From Ophioceras dolichostomum (lineage: Eukaryota; Ascomycota; Sordariomycetes; Magnaporthales; Ophioceraceae): a stretch of DNA of 64,000 nt. The stretch is from contig PYST01000186.1 in assembly GCA_003049485.1 (NCBI GenBank), forward strand, positions 1-64,000. Direction: 5' to 3'. The notes below the pieces were generated by a model, which was not told where the DNA came from, did no database searches, and saw nothing but the letters and a program-made list of their open reading frames with translations. Below, one piece after another: positions 9,422 to 21,111 of the stretch. The position numbers and the translations under genes were made by a program. Position 1 is the stretch's first letter. Each line of letters opens with the position of its first letter.

Positions 9422-12400
9422 CTACCCAAAAACCGGGACTACAGCCTCCACGGAGTCAAGGCCGAGCAATTTCTAGTTTTCGCTGTTAGTGTAGTTCCCT
9501 TGTTATATGCATTTGTCAAGGTTCCGGTAGCGTTTTGGGTTGCGACGAGCGGAATGATGCCGCGGGATGGCGGAGAAGATGTCCATCACAAAGCAAACGA
9601 GACTAGATGGTAAGAAATATATCTATATATGGAAGCTTACCTGATCAGGGTAGTGACGGCTGAACGTGACCGCAATCCCGAGAGGGCTGCCTTTCGCGTT
9701 TGCGTTGAACCGATTGAGGGGACATCTGCCGCTCCCTAACGCGTCCCCACCCCAACTGGCGGCCTGGGAGGGTGCCCAGCTGTCATCAAAGACAGAGCCG
9801 TCTGGTGCCAGTCTCTGTGACTCAGTGATGACATGACCTTTTGTTAGTGGTATGTAACGGCGATGACTACGAGCTACGCAAAGGGGAGAGAGGGAGAGAA
9901 AAGAAACGGAAGAAACGGAGGCAGCTCACAGGCTTCTTCGTAGCAATGGAGAGAAGCGGCCGCATGTTGCCAGGCGAGGCGTAGACTTCCCCGACGCGCT
10001 CGCCGCCAGGCCCGTCGATGTCCAGTCGCAGCCAACGTCCGCCAAGGAGCTCCTCCTCCTCCGCCGACTCGACGCCCGCCATGCCGACGGTCTGTGTCGG
10101 GTGACCGGACTCGGGTCTGAACTCTAACCGGAGACCGCAGACAGTCTCCCGGCGGCTGTGCTGCTGGTTCAGCGACAGAGAGTAAAGGAGATGAATGCGA
10201 CTGGGACCACCGTTCGCGTCGTCGTCGTCGTCGCCGCCGACTGGAACCACGTAGGCGGACAGAGCCAGCAGATCGGCCTGGGTGCGGTCGTCGCCCCAGA
10301 TGAGCGCCTCTCGCGGCCTCAGCTCGTTGGGCCAGGGGGAGGGTGCGGGACGGGCCCAGTGGCGCGTTTCCAAGAAAAATGGAGAATCTTTACTGCAATC
10401 CCAGATTGGCCGGCCGCCAGGGATGGTAGTAGGCGTGGGATTGCTCCAGAGAAACGCTGGGGCTGCTTCGATGTGGACTCGGGGCTTGGGATCCGGCACT
10501 TGGATGAGTTCCAGTCCGGTAATTCGGTGCCGTCTCCCCGGGAAGGTCTACACAGGAAGGCAGCAGACAGGGAACAATGGGTTATTGGAAGTTCGCTTCT
10601 GATCTGTGTTGGCAGTATGCGAATTGGGTCGGGGGAACGAAGAACTCACTCTTTCCGTGCAGAAGGCGCCGGTAATGATTACGGCGTTGGTTATCTGGAA
10701 AGGCATCACGCACAGCCTGTCGCTGGTATTCCCGTGTCTGACCTGGCGACCAGATGTGCACTGGAAGGTGATTCCCACAATCCCAACCGTGCATTCCCAG
10801 GCGTTGGCACCTTCCGCCTTGGTCTGAAAAGACGCGGTGTTTGGCAACGGCGAGTGCAGAAGCAGACCCTGTATCCAGTCGCCGGGTGCAAGCGGCGTCC
10901 TCTCTTTGACGGCCGCGGTGCCGGCAGCCTTTGGCCACCGCATAGGGCCGAGAACCCGACTGCCTCCCCGAGCAGACCTGATTGCTTGGCTGCCCTCCTG
11001 CTCCACTGTGATACCCAGCAGGGCGCCATCCCCCTGGTCCCACCAGCTGATGAGGTCGTGGCGGGAATCGGCAATTTGAGACAGCCGCTCGAGCCAGTAG
11101 ACAGCATGCTGGGACGGTTGGTTCCTCAAGTCGGGCATCAGCGGCGTGGGAAGATGGTCTAGCATGGACAACGATGGGTCCTCTAGAAGCCTGAGTGGTC
11201 TGATGGGCTTGTCCTCCTGATTGCGTCTCCATGTGCTTGCAGGGGCGGCGTCGTGGATTGGACAGGCATCATCCTCCAGGGCAAGTCTGTCGTACAAGAC
11301 TTTCAGTCCCCCGTCGAAAGCCTCCCAGATACGGCGGCGGTTAGCCAGAAGCATCTGCGGTTCTCTGTGCATGAACTTGCGCGGCCATGTCACTGCCAGG
11401 GCCCTGACCAAGATAATCTTGGGGTGGACATCCGCGTCTCCGTGAAAGCCAGCCTCGCGTTCTTTCAGGTAGTCCTCCAACTCGGTGAACCAGGGCAGAT
11501 CCTGGGCGATGCGGTGGCGCCAAAATGGACGATGGCGAAATTGGGTGCTGACGGTCCACGACGCAGTGGCGAGCCTGAGAACATCGACGGCTGGCAGCTC
11601 CGACAGGATGCGGTAGATGATGTCGTACGGCAGCCCTTGGAAGGGATCGTGATGGGCTCTTCGCGAGAATTCGGCGACGGTCTCTGGAGAGAGCAGTATG
11701 GCGGCTGCTCCAGCGTCTTGTACCAGACCGTGAACGATGCCGGTGACGTCCTCGCCGCTGGGCGGAGAAGGATCTGCATGGAAGATATCCTTCCCTACTT
11801 GCGTTTGTTCCGACGACCCTAACTCGTACCGGTTTGGCAGTAAAGGGCCGCCAACGTCGAGGGTAAGCCAGCCTCGGGTGGGAAAGGCCACCGCCAGTAT
11901 TGCCTAGCCCAGATGTGCATAGTTAGTAGTTAGTCAGGCTCGGGAAGGACAGGCGAGGGTGAAAAACAGCAGGAGCACACCACAGCGCACCTGTAAGAGG
12001 CGGTCCTTGTCGACCTCATCACCCCGGCCGCCTCCTCCGCAGATCACTCGGTTGAGAACCCCCCAACAAGCGGGGTGGATCGGGAAACCGAGGGAAAACA
12101 GTGGAAAAAACCTAGCCTCCCCACACCCGAAGACCCGGACTCGTGCAGACGGCAATACAATGCCCGCACCATTCACGGGCCCATGCACGGGCTGGTCCTC
12201 GGGACGTGAGATGGCCGCTCTTTGTGTCATGCGGTCGATGTAAAGGCCGAGAATGCGTTCTCCCCAGCTCGCTTGGGACACCTTCATGATAGTGGGGTCG
12301 TAGTGGAACACGCGACGAGGGACCCTAGGGAGGGTCGTCCCCGCCATGGTCCCCACCATGGTCCCCGCCAGCGCCTCCGGAGAGCCTGGGCTTTCGATGG

Positions 12401-12647
12401 CGACATCATCCACACTGCAGTCGGCATCCTCATCGAACGGCTCACCCCGGATTGCGCGTCGAACTCTCTCCCACTCTCGCTGGCGGCGCGGGAGATAGAA
12501 TTCGGCCGGCTGCTCTTTGCTCTCGTGGCTGCGGAGCCCGTCAAAGCCGAGGCCACATGCAATACAGTACGGACCCTCGATGCGCGTCCTGCGATCAGCT
12601 CCTGAATCCCACGTCTGAACCCTCCTGTTGATTCCGGTCCGCTCCAT
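9422..12647 (-). CDS. Large F-box protein
   Basis: Five exons (12647-11991, 11903-10650, 10547-9930, 9814-9641, 9472-9422) give about 917 residues. Every intron (87, 102, 115 and 168 bp) falls in phase 0. Donors are GTGCGC, GTGAGT, GTGAGC and GTAAGC, and a CTAAC branch point is seen in introns 1 and 4. Near the N-terminus YCIACGLGFDG resembles a small Cys motif common in fungal F-box proteins. The F-box itself is at about residues 304-345 (LPYDIIYRILSELPAVDVLR). A long conserved-looking beta-rich C-terminal region follows, containing IVGITFQC and GIAVTFSRHYPDQ. It probably recruits substrates to an SCF ubiquitin ligase; the target is unknown. The TCACAG acceptor of exon 4 could shift by six bases. 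The in-frame GTG at 12674 was rejected in favour of the first ATG. Confidence 0.85.
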
Positions 12648-13369
12648 GCTTCTTAGTTGAGACCGGGTTCGCACGTTCAGACGTGTGCAGAGCGGGCAAT
12701 GAGGTAGTTGGATCTACCTGTTCCGTATTGTGATCCGTGTTGTATTTGGTGCCGTAGTACCCTGTGCCGCTTCGTTCGTTGCAGGCTGATGTAACGCCGC
12801 ACTACCCTGCCATTCTCGACGGTGTGGGCGCTTGAATGGTAGCACTGGACAGATCACGTGAATCCCGACATTGTCATTGATGTGGCCAATCTTCAGGAAT
12901 CCATGCCGCATAATAGTGATATCTCGCCTGAATGAACTAGTAAACCTCTGTAGGTTCTTTGGGGCTGACTCTTCGAGCTGGTCAAAGTTGCGGTGATAAC
13001 AGTGTGCCTTGCTGTAGGGAGGGAGGTGTTACGACGAATGTCCTGGTCGCCAGAGTTGACCATTCGCGTGCCTAATCCGTCCTTTCCCAAGCTCTGTCGG
13101 CGTTCCCCCGTCATCAATCGTCACCGGCATAGATCAATAAGACTCGAATGAATATCTATTAAAACCGTTACCGGAACAATGCTCGATAGCTTTCCAGCTG
13201 AAGCTCCGCCTCGGCCAGCAGAGGAATTGCGATATGCAGGCCTTAGTTCCCCCTAGCACTCCCAGCAAGCCAGGCGGTACGCCTAAAAAAAAATACCTCA
13301 TTGCGAGGAGGCCCGATACCACAAAACATTTTGCTTACCGGCCAGCTGGTCTGGACTTTGACCTGAACC
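12648..13369. other. Intergenic, no gene seen
   Basis: This stretch lies upstream of the F-box gene and contains no convincing coding frame. Confidence 0.5.
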
Positions 13370-14308
13370 GTAGGGGCCGTGACGGCAACGGCAAACGACT
13401 TCGCAGGGAAATATATATCGCGGCAAGCGGCAGCACGCGCCCGACTTTGACGCCGTGCTCGAACGCGGCGCCGCGGCGAGCGTCGAGAAGGTGATGCGAT
13501 GTCGAGCCCAACCTCGCGATATCTCGCCGGCGCCCTAGAGGAGTATGCTTCGTGACAGTCGGGACCCATCCATACCACGCAGCCGAGTCAGGCGAGGGCC
13601 CGGCTGGCGTGGACGCGCGTTTTGAGCGGCTGGCGGGCATCATCCGAGGTGAGCTACAGCGACGTCATCAAGAAGGCGGTGGTGGCGGCGGTCTAGACGA
13701 TCGTCGCTTTCGGGGAGTTCAGTCTCGACTACGACAGACTCGGCCGCTACCCGCGAGATGCGCAGCCAGCTCCGCACCTTCAAGCAACAGCTCGACATGT
13801 TCGTCGCGGAGAAGTTCGACCTTCCGCTCTTCCTCCACTACCGTGCCGCCTTTGCCAACTTCGTCGCCGCCATCGCACCGTACGTCCCTCTCCTACCGCG
13901 GCGCGGCCTCGTGCACTCTTTCGTCGGGAGGGAAGCCGAGATGCTCGTCCTGACTGAGGAGCTGGGGTTCGATGTCGGCAACGACGGCTTCAGCTTCGCG
14001 AAGCCGATACGTTGGACATGGTGCACGATGTGCCTCTGTCTCGGCTGTAGCTCGAGACGGACGTGCCGTGGGGCGAGATCGCCGCGAACTCGAACCTGGC
14101 GAACCGGTACCTCGTTTAAGCGACGCCGTTGCCGTTGAGCAAGAAGTGGGATAAGTTCGAGCTGGGGAAGGTGGTCGAGGGGAGGAGCGAAAGCTGCTGT
14201 ATTGACTGGGTGGCGTTCGCTGTAGCAGGACTCAAAGGCTGAACGGTCGAGGAAGTTGCCGACGCTGCGTGGAAGAACTCAGTGGACATGTTCAGCCTGG
14301 AGCCTTAA
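13370..14308 (+). pseudogene. Decayed TatD-family metal-dependent nuclease gene
   Basis: Segments typical of fungal TatD-related DNases appear in order but in different frames: AVTATANDFAGKY (about 13378), HAPDFDAVLERGAAASVEKV (about 13432), TVGTHPYHAAES (13552), AFGEFSLDYDRLGRYPR (about 13705), then QLRTFKQQLDMFVAEKFDLP to RGLVHSFVG (13764-13930) and LETDVPWGEIAANS (about 14051). The last frame continues to EEVADAAWKNSVDMF. It is cut by TAG at 14048-14050, TAA at 14117-14119 and TGA at 14240-14242 before the terminal TAA at 14306. TatD enzymes are cytosolic or nuclear TIM-barrel hydrolases. Several frameshifts plus three stops cannot be explained by introns, so the gene is non-functional as written. 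Confidence 0.8.
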
Positions 14309-15437
14309 ACTTGCCCCAATTTGTTTGAGGGGTTGTTGCACGCGCGAGTAACCGAAAGCCAGCTGCCCGTCGAGTACAAAGAATTATTACTTAGCTGTGG
14401 ATGCCCATTGCGGATACACATCTCTAAATCTAGCACCCTTCTAGGTTGCTTGCAGGGAGCTGCAGCTTATTGCGAGATGGGCACCCACTGTGGGAACCTA
14501 GAAGATGTCGTTCACACCAGACGCGACTGACTGCTCAGGTAAGGCTGTGGAAGGATGATGATGCCGTCGGATAAGGGATTTGGCATGGCAACGTTACAAA
14601 CAGACTAGTCGGTTCGCCTTCGCATTGCTCGGCAAGTATCAAGGGCAATTGACAGGGCGAATGCTTCGTCCCAAATGATGTCCGGCTGGCAAGTGCGTGC
14701 AAAGTGTAAAAACCGCTGCGCGGAATGGGAATGGTTTCATGCGGGGCAATCCAGCCTGACCTCCCAAATCATGGCTGAGCTCGTTGCCTGCCGCCGGTCA
14801 GGTCATTTCTAAGATGCCTCGGCGGGGTATAGCGCTAGAACAACATGAGAGATCATGCGCCCGATGCGTCAGTCTGCCTGCGACGTCTGGTTGAGCGAGG
14901 AGCGGACGTGACTGAGCTAGACTGTGCAGGGCAAGGCTACGTCGCGAAGCAATAAAAGCAATGCGCTGCCTCCGTTGTCGGCGGGCACTTGCGATAACGC
15001 ATATTTGGTAGCTGCTATCCCCCGACATCTCAGTCCCCAATCCCTCGATCAGTCTATTCTATCCTAGCATCACTCGCTAACTTGTAAGTCCCTTCAAACG
15101 CTGGATTTTGGCCAAGCACCGAGGTAACACTTGTCTCGATTTTGCTGCACGACTACCTACCTTACCCAGGATCCAGGCAGCACGCGACACCCTCCAAAAG
15201 AGCAACAGGAGGATACTTTGCGCCTTCGATGAATCCAAGAACAGCCAACGTCGGTCTCAGGAGGCGACGCGGGGGAAACAGATGGGTGGACGGCCTACCA
15301 AACCTTCGTGGGTCCCCTTAACACGATGGTCTATCATCAATAACTCAACCATGTACAATTTTGTACCTGGATACGCAAGCACGGGCAACCGGGCCACAGC
15401 ACTAACTGTACCAATCGCTTCGTCCTCCCTATTACAG
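14309..15437. other. Intergenic or unresolved 5' exons of the next gene
   Basis: An open frame from 15108 to 15503 contains MGGRPTKPSWVP, faintly like the start of some fungal DNA-binding proteins. I could not splice it in phase to the exon starting at 15438. The stretch 14309-15100 shows nothing. Confidence 0.35.
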
Positions 15438-16888
15438 ACCCGGCCCCAGACCCCGAAATTATACGGCACATCCGGGCGGTCGTCCAATGCATACTCAATC
15501 TAGACCTGGAAGCAGCACAGTTCCTCACCGAGGGGACCTCACTAGAAAGCCAGCGCGTCAATATCCGGCACCATTTCGAGCACCGGTACCCAGCCGTCGG
15601 GCCGATCCTGCGGTGGCTCAACACTCAACGACCCGTCGCCGACCCGCGAAATCTTGCCGGTTCCGACTCAGAAGACTCCAGCTCAGACTCTGGTGATGAC
15701 TCTTACGAAAACACCGACGATGAAGACGGCGACGACATCAACCCCCTCGACAGCCTCACCCTAGAAGAGCTGCTCTCCATCCTCCGCGAGCGCAACGCCA
15801 AGAAGTTCTGGCCGCGCATGATGCGCGGGCGCATCTCCATACTTAAGGACAAAACCTTCGTGGAGGAGCAGATGCGGCAGGACTTCCGGGTCGCATTCGA
15901 GCTCGCCTTGGGGATGCTGCTCGAGAGGGCCCCCGCGACGCAGAACGAGTACATCACGCTCGTATATGCGAACCTGCAGCAGGCACAACTCCGGCTGAAG
16001 GCTGTCGTGGTGAAGGCTCTGCAGTTGCGGGATGCGGTGAGGAGAGCCGAGGAGGCTGCGACGGCTGCGACGGCCCGACACGGAAATGGGAATGGGAACG
16101 GGAATGGGGGTGGTGGGACGATGCTGCTCGATAAACACTTACTGAACGGCCTGACACAGCGGCTCGTCGCACTTCAAGAACCGCATTACTACGAGGCGTG
16201 GACGATGGTGAAGGGCATGTTCCCAGAGGAGCCGGACGCGATGCTTATCGACGCCTCGGCGGCGGCGGCGCAGCAGGCGGATCTCGGCAGCCCGGCGCCG
16301 GCACCGCAGCATACTGCAGCGGCAGCAGCAGCAGTAGAGCAGCAACCGCCGCAGCAGCATCAACCACTACAGCGCCACCACCAGGACGGCACCCAACCTA
16401 CTCCGACCCTAGACATCGCGCCGGCGTCAACCACACCACCCTCAAATAAGCCCGACAACATCATCAACAACAACAACCCCTCCAACCCCTCCAACCCCTC
16501 CGCCTCCTTCCTCCTCGTCCTCTCCCTCACAACCTCCACCCTCGCCCTCGCCCCAGCATGGGCCTCAGCCCAACAAACGCCCCCAGGCCCCGGCGTCTGG
16601 GGCGACACGAACTTCTGGCAGCTCGCGAGCGGCGTCGTGTTCCAGCTTGCGGGGTTGGCGACGCAGATCCTCGCGCCGGTGGTGTTCCCCGCGACGTTCC
16701 ACACGCCGCAGCTGTCCGGGCAGACGCGGGCCGTCGCCTGGGGCGTCTCGGCGGCGGCGACCGTGTGCGCGGTGCTGAGCGCGGTGCTGTACGGCGGGGC
16801 GAGCGCGCAGTGGGCGGGCGTTGTGGGGTGGGCTGCGCAGGCGTTTGTGAGCTGGGTGCAGCTGTTGTTGGTTTTTGGTGGTGGATAA
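15438..16888 (+). CDS. Unknown protein with acidic region and hydrophobic C-terminus (5' end unresolved)
   Basis: A continuous frame from 15440 to the stop at 16888 gives 482 residues. It is preceded by a textbook 3' splice site: CTAAC branch at about 15402 and TTACAG ending at 15437. The first exon or exons were not found, and the ATG at 15818 is an unlikely start because coding composition continues upstream. From the N-terminal side the protein has a helical region (IIRHIRAVVQCILNLDL), an acidic Ser/Asp stretch, a conserved-looking helical block (KKFWPRMMRGRISILKDKTF), Ala/Gln-rich and Asn-rich linkers, and a hydrophobic final third. That last part holds three or four potential membrane segments (ASFLLVLSLTTSTLAL, WGVSAAATVCAVLSAVLY, GWAAQAFVSWVQLLLVF). 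No family is recognised. Confidence 0.6.
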
Positions 16889-17406
16889 CATGCCGCAATT
16901 TTTTTTGTTCTGGGTTCTGGGTGTTCTGACGTGGGCTGGCACCATTAAACGATTGTTGTACGAGTAACTTACATGTATGTTGATGATTTCGGAGATACCG
17001 TGTGGTCGATCGGTGGTTGTGTAAGCTGAGGATGAAGGGGGATTCTTTAGCCCGAGCCGTCTCTGATGGACTCTAACAGAGCGATCCTAGGCGGTAACAT
17101 CCAATGGATAATGCATGGCTTTGACGAGCTCGTTCATTAAGTAAATCCATCGGCACCATCTGCTCCGATGGCGCTACGGTAGCCATCGACAATTGCCGGT
17201 GCACGCGCTGTCGTGCTCTCGGGTGGATTGGGGGGAGGGAGGAGAAGCTCCCCCGCACACCCCCAAAAATGTCCGTGGGGTTGTAGGGCCCTCAAGCGCT
17301 GAAAAGCGACGACTCGGCCGCCATGAACATCCATGTCCATCTTTATTTCCTTCAGTTCTTCCATTGATAGAATTATAGAAAGAGAAAGGATTCTTAAAAT
17401 TGCAAA
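16889..17406. other. Intergenic; terminator and promoter space
   Basis: No coding frame was seen between the unknown gene and the FAH-family gene. Confidence 0.5.
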
Positions 17407-18785
17407 ATGGCCCCCAGCTGGACGCGTTTAATCCGCTTCATCGCCGTCGAGGACGGTCTGGTGCACCTGGGCGAGGTGATCGGCGATGCCGAGCTCGATG
17501 TCGGGTTAGCAACATTCGAGGGGAAGACGGTGCAGGCGAAGCTCATTACCGGGTCGGCGTTCGATGGTGTTGTGACGGACAAGGTCTTGACCGTGTCACA
17601 GGTACGTGTGGTCTCGACAGACTCTCATTGATTCCTTGACCGTTGCTCGGAGCATTTCCGGTCTAGAAGAGTCGCGTCAGGTCTCCATCTCAAGCGAGTC
17701 TCTGACGCCATTGACACCGCCTGGTATTCGTCACCCACCCCCTAGCTCCTCTCGCCACTTGACAAGTCAGAGGTGCCCCTGATCCGGTGCCTGGGTCTCA
17801 ACTACCACGACCACGCCAAGGAGGCCGGCATGCCGGTGCCGGAGCACCCCGTGCTCTTCATCAAGCCCCGCACGGCGCTCAGCGGGCCGTACCCGCAGAA
17901 GATCTCGGTGCCCAAGTTCGTGCAGGACGGCACGAGCGACTACGAGGCTGAGCTCACGCTCGTCATCTCCAAGGACGGCCGCGACATCCCCGAGGACAAG
18001 GCCATGGAGTACGTGCTGGGCTACACGGCTGGAAACGACGTGAGCGCCCGCACGGAGCAGTTCCGGAACAGCCAGTGGAGTTTCTCGAAAGGTTGGTCCG
18101 CTGGAGCTCCCGGTAGTAGCCGAACAGGCGGCATGTAGGTAGGTCGGATGTCATGCTGACGGAGAGTTTTCGGGCTGAACACCTCGACGATATCAGGTCT
18201 CGACGGCTCCGCTCCGATCGGTCCCGTGCTGGTGTCGCCATCCGTGATTCCGGATCCGCAGGCTCTGGCCATCAAGGCCACACTGGGCGACATGACGGTG
18301 CAGGACTCGCACACACGGTAAGCTTAGACTTCGATGTCTCCCTTGTTCACGCCGGCCTGGGCACAGAGGAACAGAGGAATGATGACGACCTCGAGCTAAT
18401 CGTGACCATTCGATCGCCGATGACGACGACGAGCCTCACAGCGAAATGATCTTCTCCATCCCAACAACCCTCGCGTTCCTCTCACAGGGAACCACGCTCG
18501 AGCGCGGGACCGTCATCATGCTGGGCACGCCGCCGGGAGTCGGCGCGATGCGGAAGCCCAGGGTCTGGTTGAAGCACAGCGACGACATGCGCGTGTACAT
18601 CGAGAAGATCGGTAAGGCCCGAGGATTTTCTTTCTCCCGTTGTTGCGAGCTGGCAGATCGGAGATGTTCAATTCGATTCCATTCGGTTCGGTGAGGTGGA
18701 GATGTTCAAAGAATCAAGAACGCGCTGACGCGAAAATTTTCCGTAATTGGCAGGCACCCTGATCAATGAGGTTTATTACGAGTAG
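17407..18785 (+). CDS. Fumarylacetoacetate hydrolase (FAH) family enzyme
   Basis: Five exons (17407-17601, 17746-18091, 18197-18317, 18442-18611, 18754-18785) give 287 residues. Phases (0, 1, 2, 1) agree across all four introns. The C-terminal catalytic FAH domain is complete: RCLGLNYHDHAKEAG, IKPRTALSGP, the metal-binding DYEAELTLVI Glu pair near residues 132-134, YTAGNDVSAR, then SQGTTLERGTVIMLGTPPGVG. At this length, with a short N-terminal part, it resembles the FAHD1/acylpyruvase and fumarylpyruvate-hydrolase-like group rather than true fumarylacetoacetase (about 420 residues). Such enzymes cleave carbon-carbon bonds in acylpyruvates or decarboxylate oxaloacetate using Mg or Mn. The substrate cannot be told from sequence. 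The final exon codes only the last ten residues. Confidence 0.9.
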
Positions 18786-20082
18786 AAAATCGCAGTTTGG
18801 CTGCGACTGGGTGATCGGATTTCGGCTTTTAGGGTGGTTTGATTTGAGTCTGAGGGGATAGATTTTCGGTGTGGCCTGTAGATTCTGGTCGAACTGGCAA
18901 GCCAGGGCACGGAAATATTCGGATTGGAATCGGGCTGTCAAATGGCGTCAAGTTTATCCCTTTTCCGTATCATTTGCTCGCCGTAAACTGCTTTCAATCA
19001 AAGGCCAAGCAAGCATCACTTCATGCCCCGCACTTCGCGCCTCGCCGTTCAGGGCAGTTTTCTTCACAATTGCTTCATTTGAAGATCACGATTTGCCTGC
19101 TTGGGAAAAAGCATCGACCCCGAGAAACCGAAGGAGCCGTTGCATGCATGTCTCGCTGCTGCAAGCCACTGGCATCAAGCTTGCAGACGAAAAAAGTGCG
19201 TTCGTGAAGGACTTACCTCGCATTCCTCAACTCTGCCAAAGCCAATGGCCAGCCGATAAGCCAAGCGATGCTCTTCGATACCAAATTGGGAACAATTCGT
19301 CGACCTTCCACGTTCTGGACGACCAACCAGAACGACGGGAACGGCGATAGCTCGGGCGATAGCATCAATGTCGGCGTGCCTGCCTTTGCCTGCATACCCC
19401 CGCTAGGCCAGCTGTAGGCCAGCCCGAAATCCTGCTTGGGACGGACCAAGGCATGTGAATTCAGCAGCATTTCGCAGAGCTCAATGGCTCAATGTCGACA
19501 CTACGTCGCTTCGCAGCACGGTTCCAGCTTGGCATCCCCGTTGGACCTATCACCGATCGGACGTAACTCGAAGGTCGCTCGGGCTCTTATTAATCAACAT
19601 AGATCACAGTTAATTCGCTGTGCAATCCTTCCAGAGAAATCCCCAAATCGGGCAACTATGGTCGACGGGGCAAGGCGGGAAACCCGCTGCAGGGAAAGCA
19701 ACCGGCCGGGAGGTGAAGGGTTGAGCAGAGCACGGCAGGAATGGCATTGTTCCGCGAGTGATAGAATGCCATCCTATGCACCACGCATCGGCTAGGAGAT
19801 AGGACGACGTTGGCATTCACGATGTTGCGTCATGCGAAGTCGAGACGAGACGAAAAAAAAAGTATAAAGATGGAGGGGATCTCCAGGGTTGAATGTATTG
19901 AGATGAGAGGGAGAAATCATCATCACCATCTGCAACAGCTTCATTCTACCAAAGCATCATCATTATCATCCATCCTCTTCTCACCGTCACCACCTTAGCC
20001 TGACCTCATCTGAACTGAACTACCACCAAACCAAACACTTGGCTTATCAAACACACCCACAAACATCATCGACACATTAGCA
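18786..20082. other. Intergenic; promoter of SDR reductase
   Basis: A 159-codon plus-strand frame at 18871-19350 has no domain and an atypical composition and was not called. The downstream part carries a TATA box and a roughly 200-bp leader. Confidence 0.5.
19863..19869 (+). promoter_or_regulatory. TATA-like box of extended SDR gene
   Basis: TATAAAG follows an A-tract and lies about 220 bp upstream of the ATG at 20083. Confidence 0.4.
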
Positions 20083-21111
20083 ATGGCTTCTAGCAAGGGA
20101 ACAATCCTCATCACCGGCGTCAGCGGCTTTGTCGGCGCCCAAATCGCCCGCGAGGCCCTCGAGCGCGGCTACTCCGTCCGCGCCACCGCCCGCTCCGAGT
20201 CCTCCATCAGGAAGATCGCCTCCTGGTTCCCGCAGTACGCCTCCCAGCTCTCCTACGCCATCGTGCCCGACATGACCGTCGTGTCCGCCTACTCCTCGGG
20301 TGCGCTCGGCGGTGTGACCTACATCGTGCACGCCGCCTCCCCCTTCGTCACCCACCCGCAGGACAACGTGCGCGACCTGCTTGACCCGGCCGTGAAGGGC
20401 ACGACCTCGATCCTCGAGGCCGCCTCCCTCTACGGCCCCGACGTCAAGCGCGTCGTCATCACGTCCTCACACGCCGCCGTCGCGGACCTGTCCAAGGGCC
20501 TGCGGCCCGGCTACGTCTACTCCGAGAAGGACTTCAACCCGGTCACGTGGGATGAGGCCGTCGTGGCGGAGGGCACCGTTGCGTACTGCGCCTCAAAAGC
20601 CCTCGCCGAGAGGGCCGCCTGGGACTGGGTCGCCGAGCAAAAGCCGTCCTTCGACCTGGTGACCATCAACCCGCCGTGGGTGTTCGGCCCTTACGCCGTG
20701 CAGCCCACCTCGTCAAAGGGGCTCAGCGAGTCGATCGAGCTCCTAAATAACATGCTCGACTCGGGCGTGATCCCGCCGCCGGACTTCTGCGGCTTCGCCG
20801 ACTCGCGCGAGCTGGCGACCGCGCATATCTCGGCACTCGAGGTGCCCGAGGCTGGCGGCCAGAGGTTCTGGGTCGGGCAGAACTTCAACTACCAGCGCGC
20901 CGCCGACGCGGTGCGCGAGGCGATGCCGGAGCTGAGGGGCCGCATCGCGGAGGGAACGCCGGGGGAGTGGGAGCCGATGTACACCGTTGATGGGAGCAAG
21001 GCCGAGAGGGTGTTGGGGCTGAAGTACAGGACGCTGCAGGATACCATGAAGGCGACGTTTGAGCAGCTGTTGGAGATTGAGAGGCTTGAGGCTGTTGCGG
21101 CTGCTGCTTGA
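20083..21111 (+). CDS. NAD(P)-dependent extended SDR (dihydroflavonol reductase/aldehyde reductase-like)
   Basis: A single exon encodes 342 residues. The Rossmann nucleotide-binding motif GVSGFVG is at residues 12-18, and Arg residues shortly after the second strand (RATARSE) suggest NADPH preference. Catalytic residues appear as ITSS (Ser about 128-129) and YCASK (Tyr168, Lys172). NPPWVFGP and the C-terminal FADSRELATAHISAL segment fit the cinnamoyl-CoA/dihydroflavonol/methylglyoxal reductase-like family found as NADPH-dependent ketoreductases in fungi. It is a cytosolic soluble enzyme with no signal peptide. Strong third-position GC, an AACC-rich leader and a TATA box suggest good expression. 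The physiological substrate is unknown, and neighbours give no pathway. Confidence 0.93.
   Translation: MASSKGTILITGVSGFVGAQIAREALERGYSVRATARSESSIRKIASWFPQYASQLSYAIVPDMTVVSAYSSGALGGVTYIVHAASPFVTHPQDNVRDLLDPAVKGTTSILEAASLYGPDVKRVVITSSHAAVADLSKGLRPGYVYSEKDFNPVTWDEAVVAEGTVAYCASKALAERAAWDWVAEQKPSFDLVTINPPWVFGPYAVQPTSSKGLSESIELLNNMLDSGVIPPPDFCGFADSRELATAHISALEVPEAGGQRFWVGQNFNYQRAADAVREAMPELRGRIAEGTPGEWEPMYTVDGSKAERVLGLKYRTLQDTMKATFEQLLEIERLEAVAAAA

Noticed and set aside
10158..11162. 334-codon plus-strand ORF
   Set aside because: Shadow of F-box exon 2 and exon 3; it crosses an intron and has no domain.
18871..19350. 159-codon ORF before the SDR reductase
   Set aside because: Composition is unlike neighbouring genes, there are competing frames, and no homology is recognisable.
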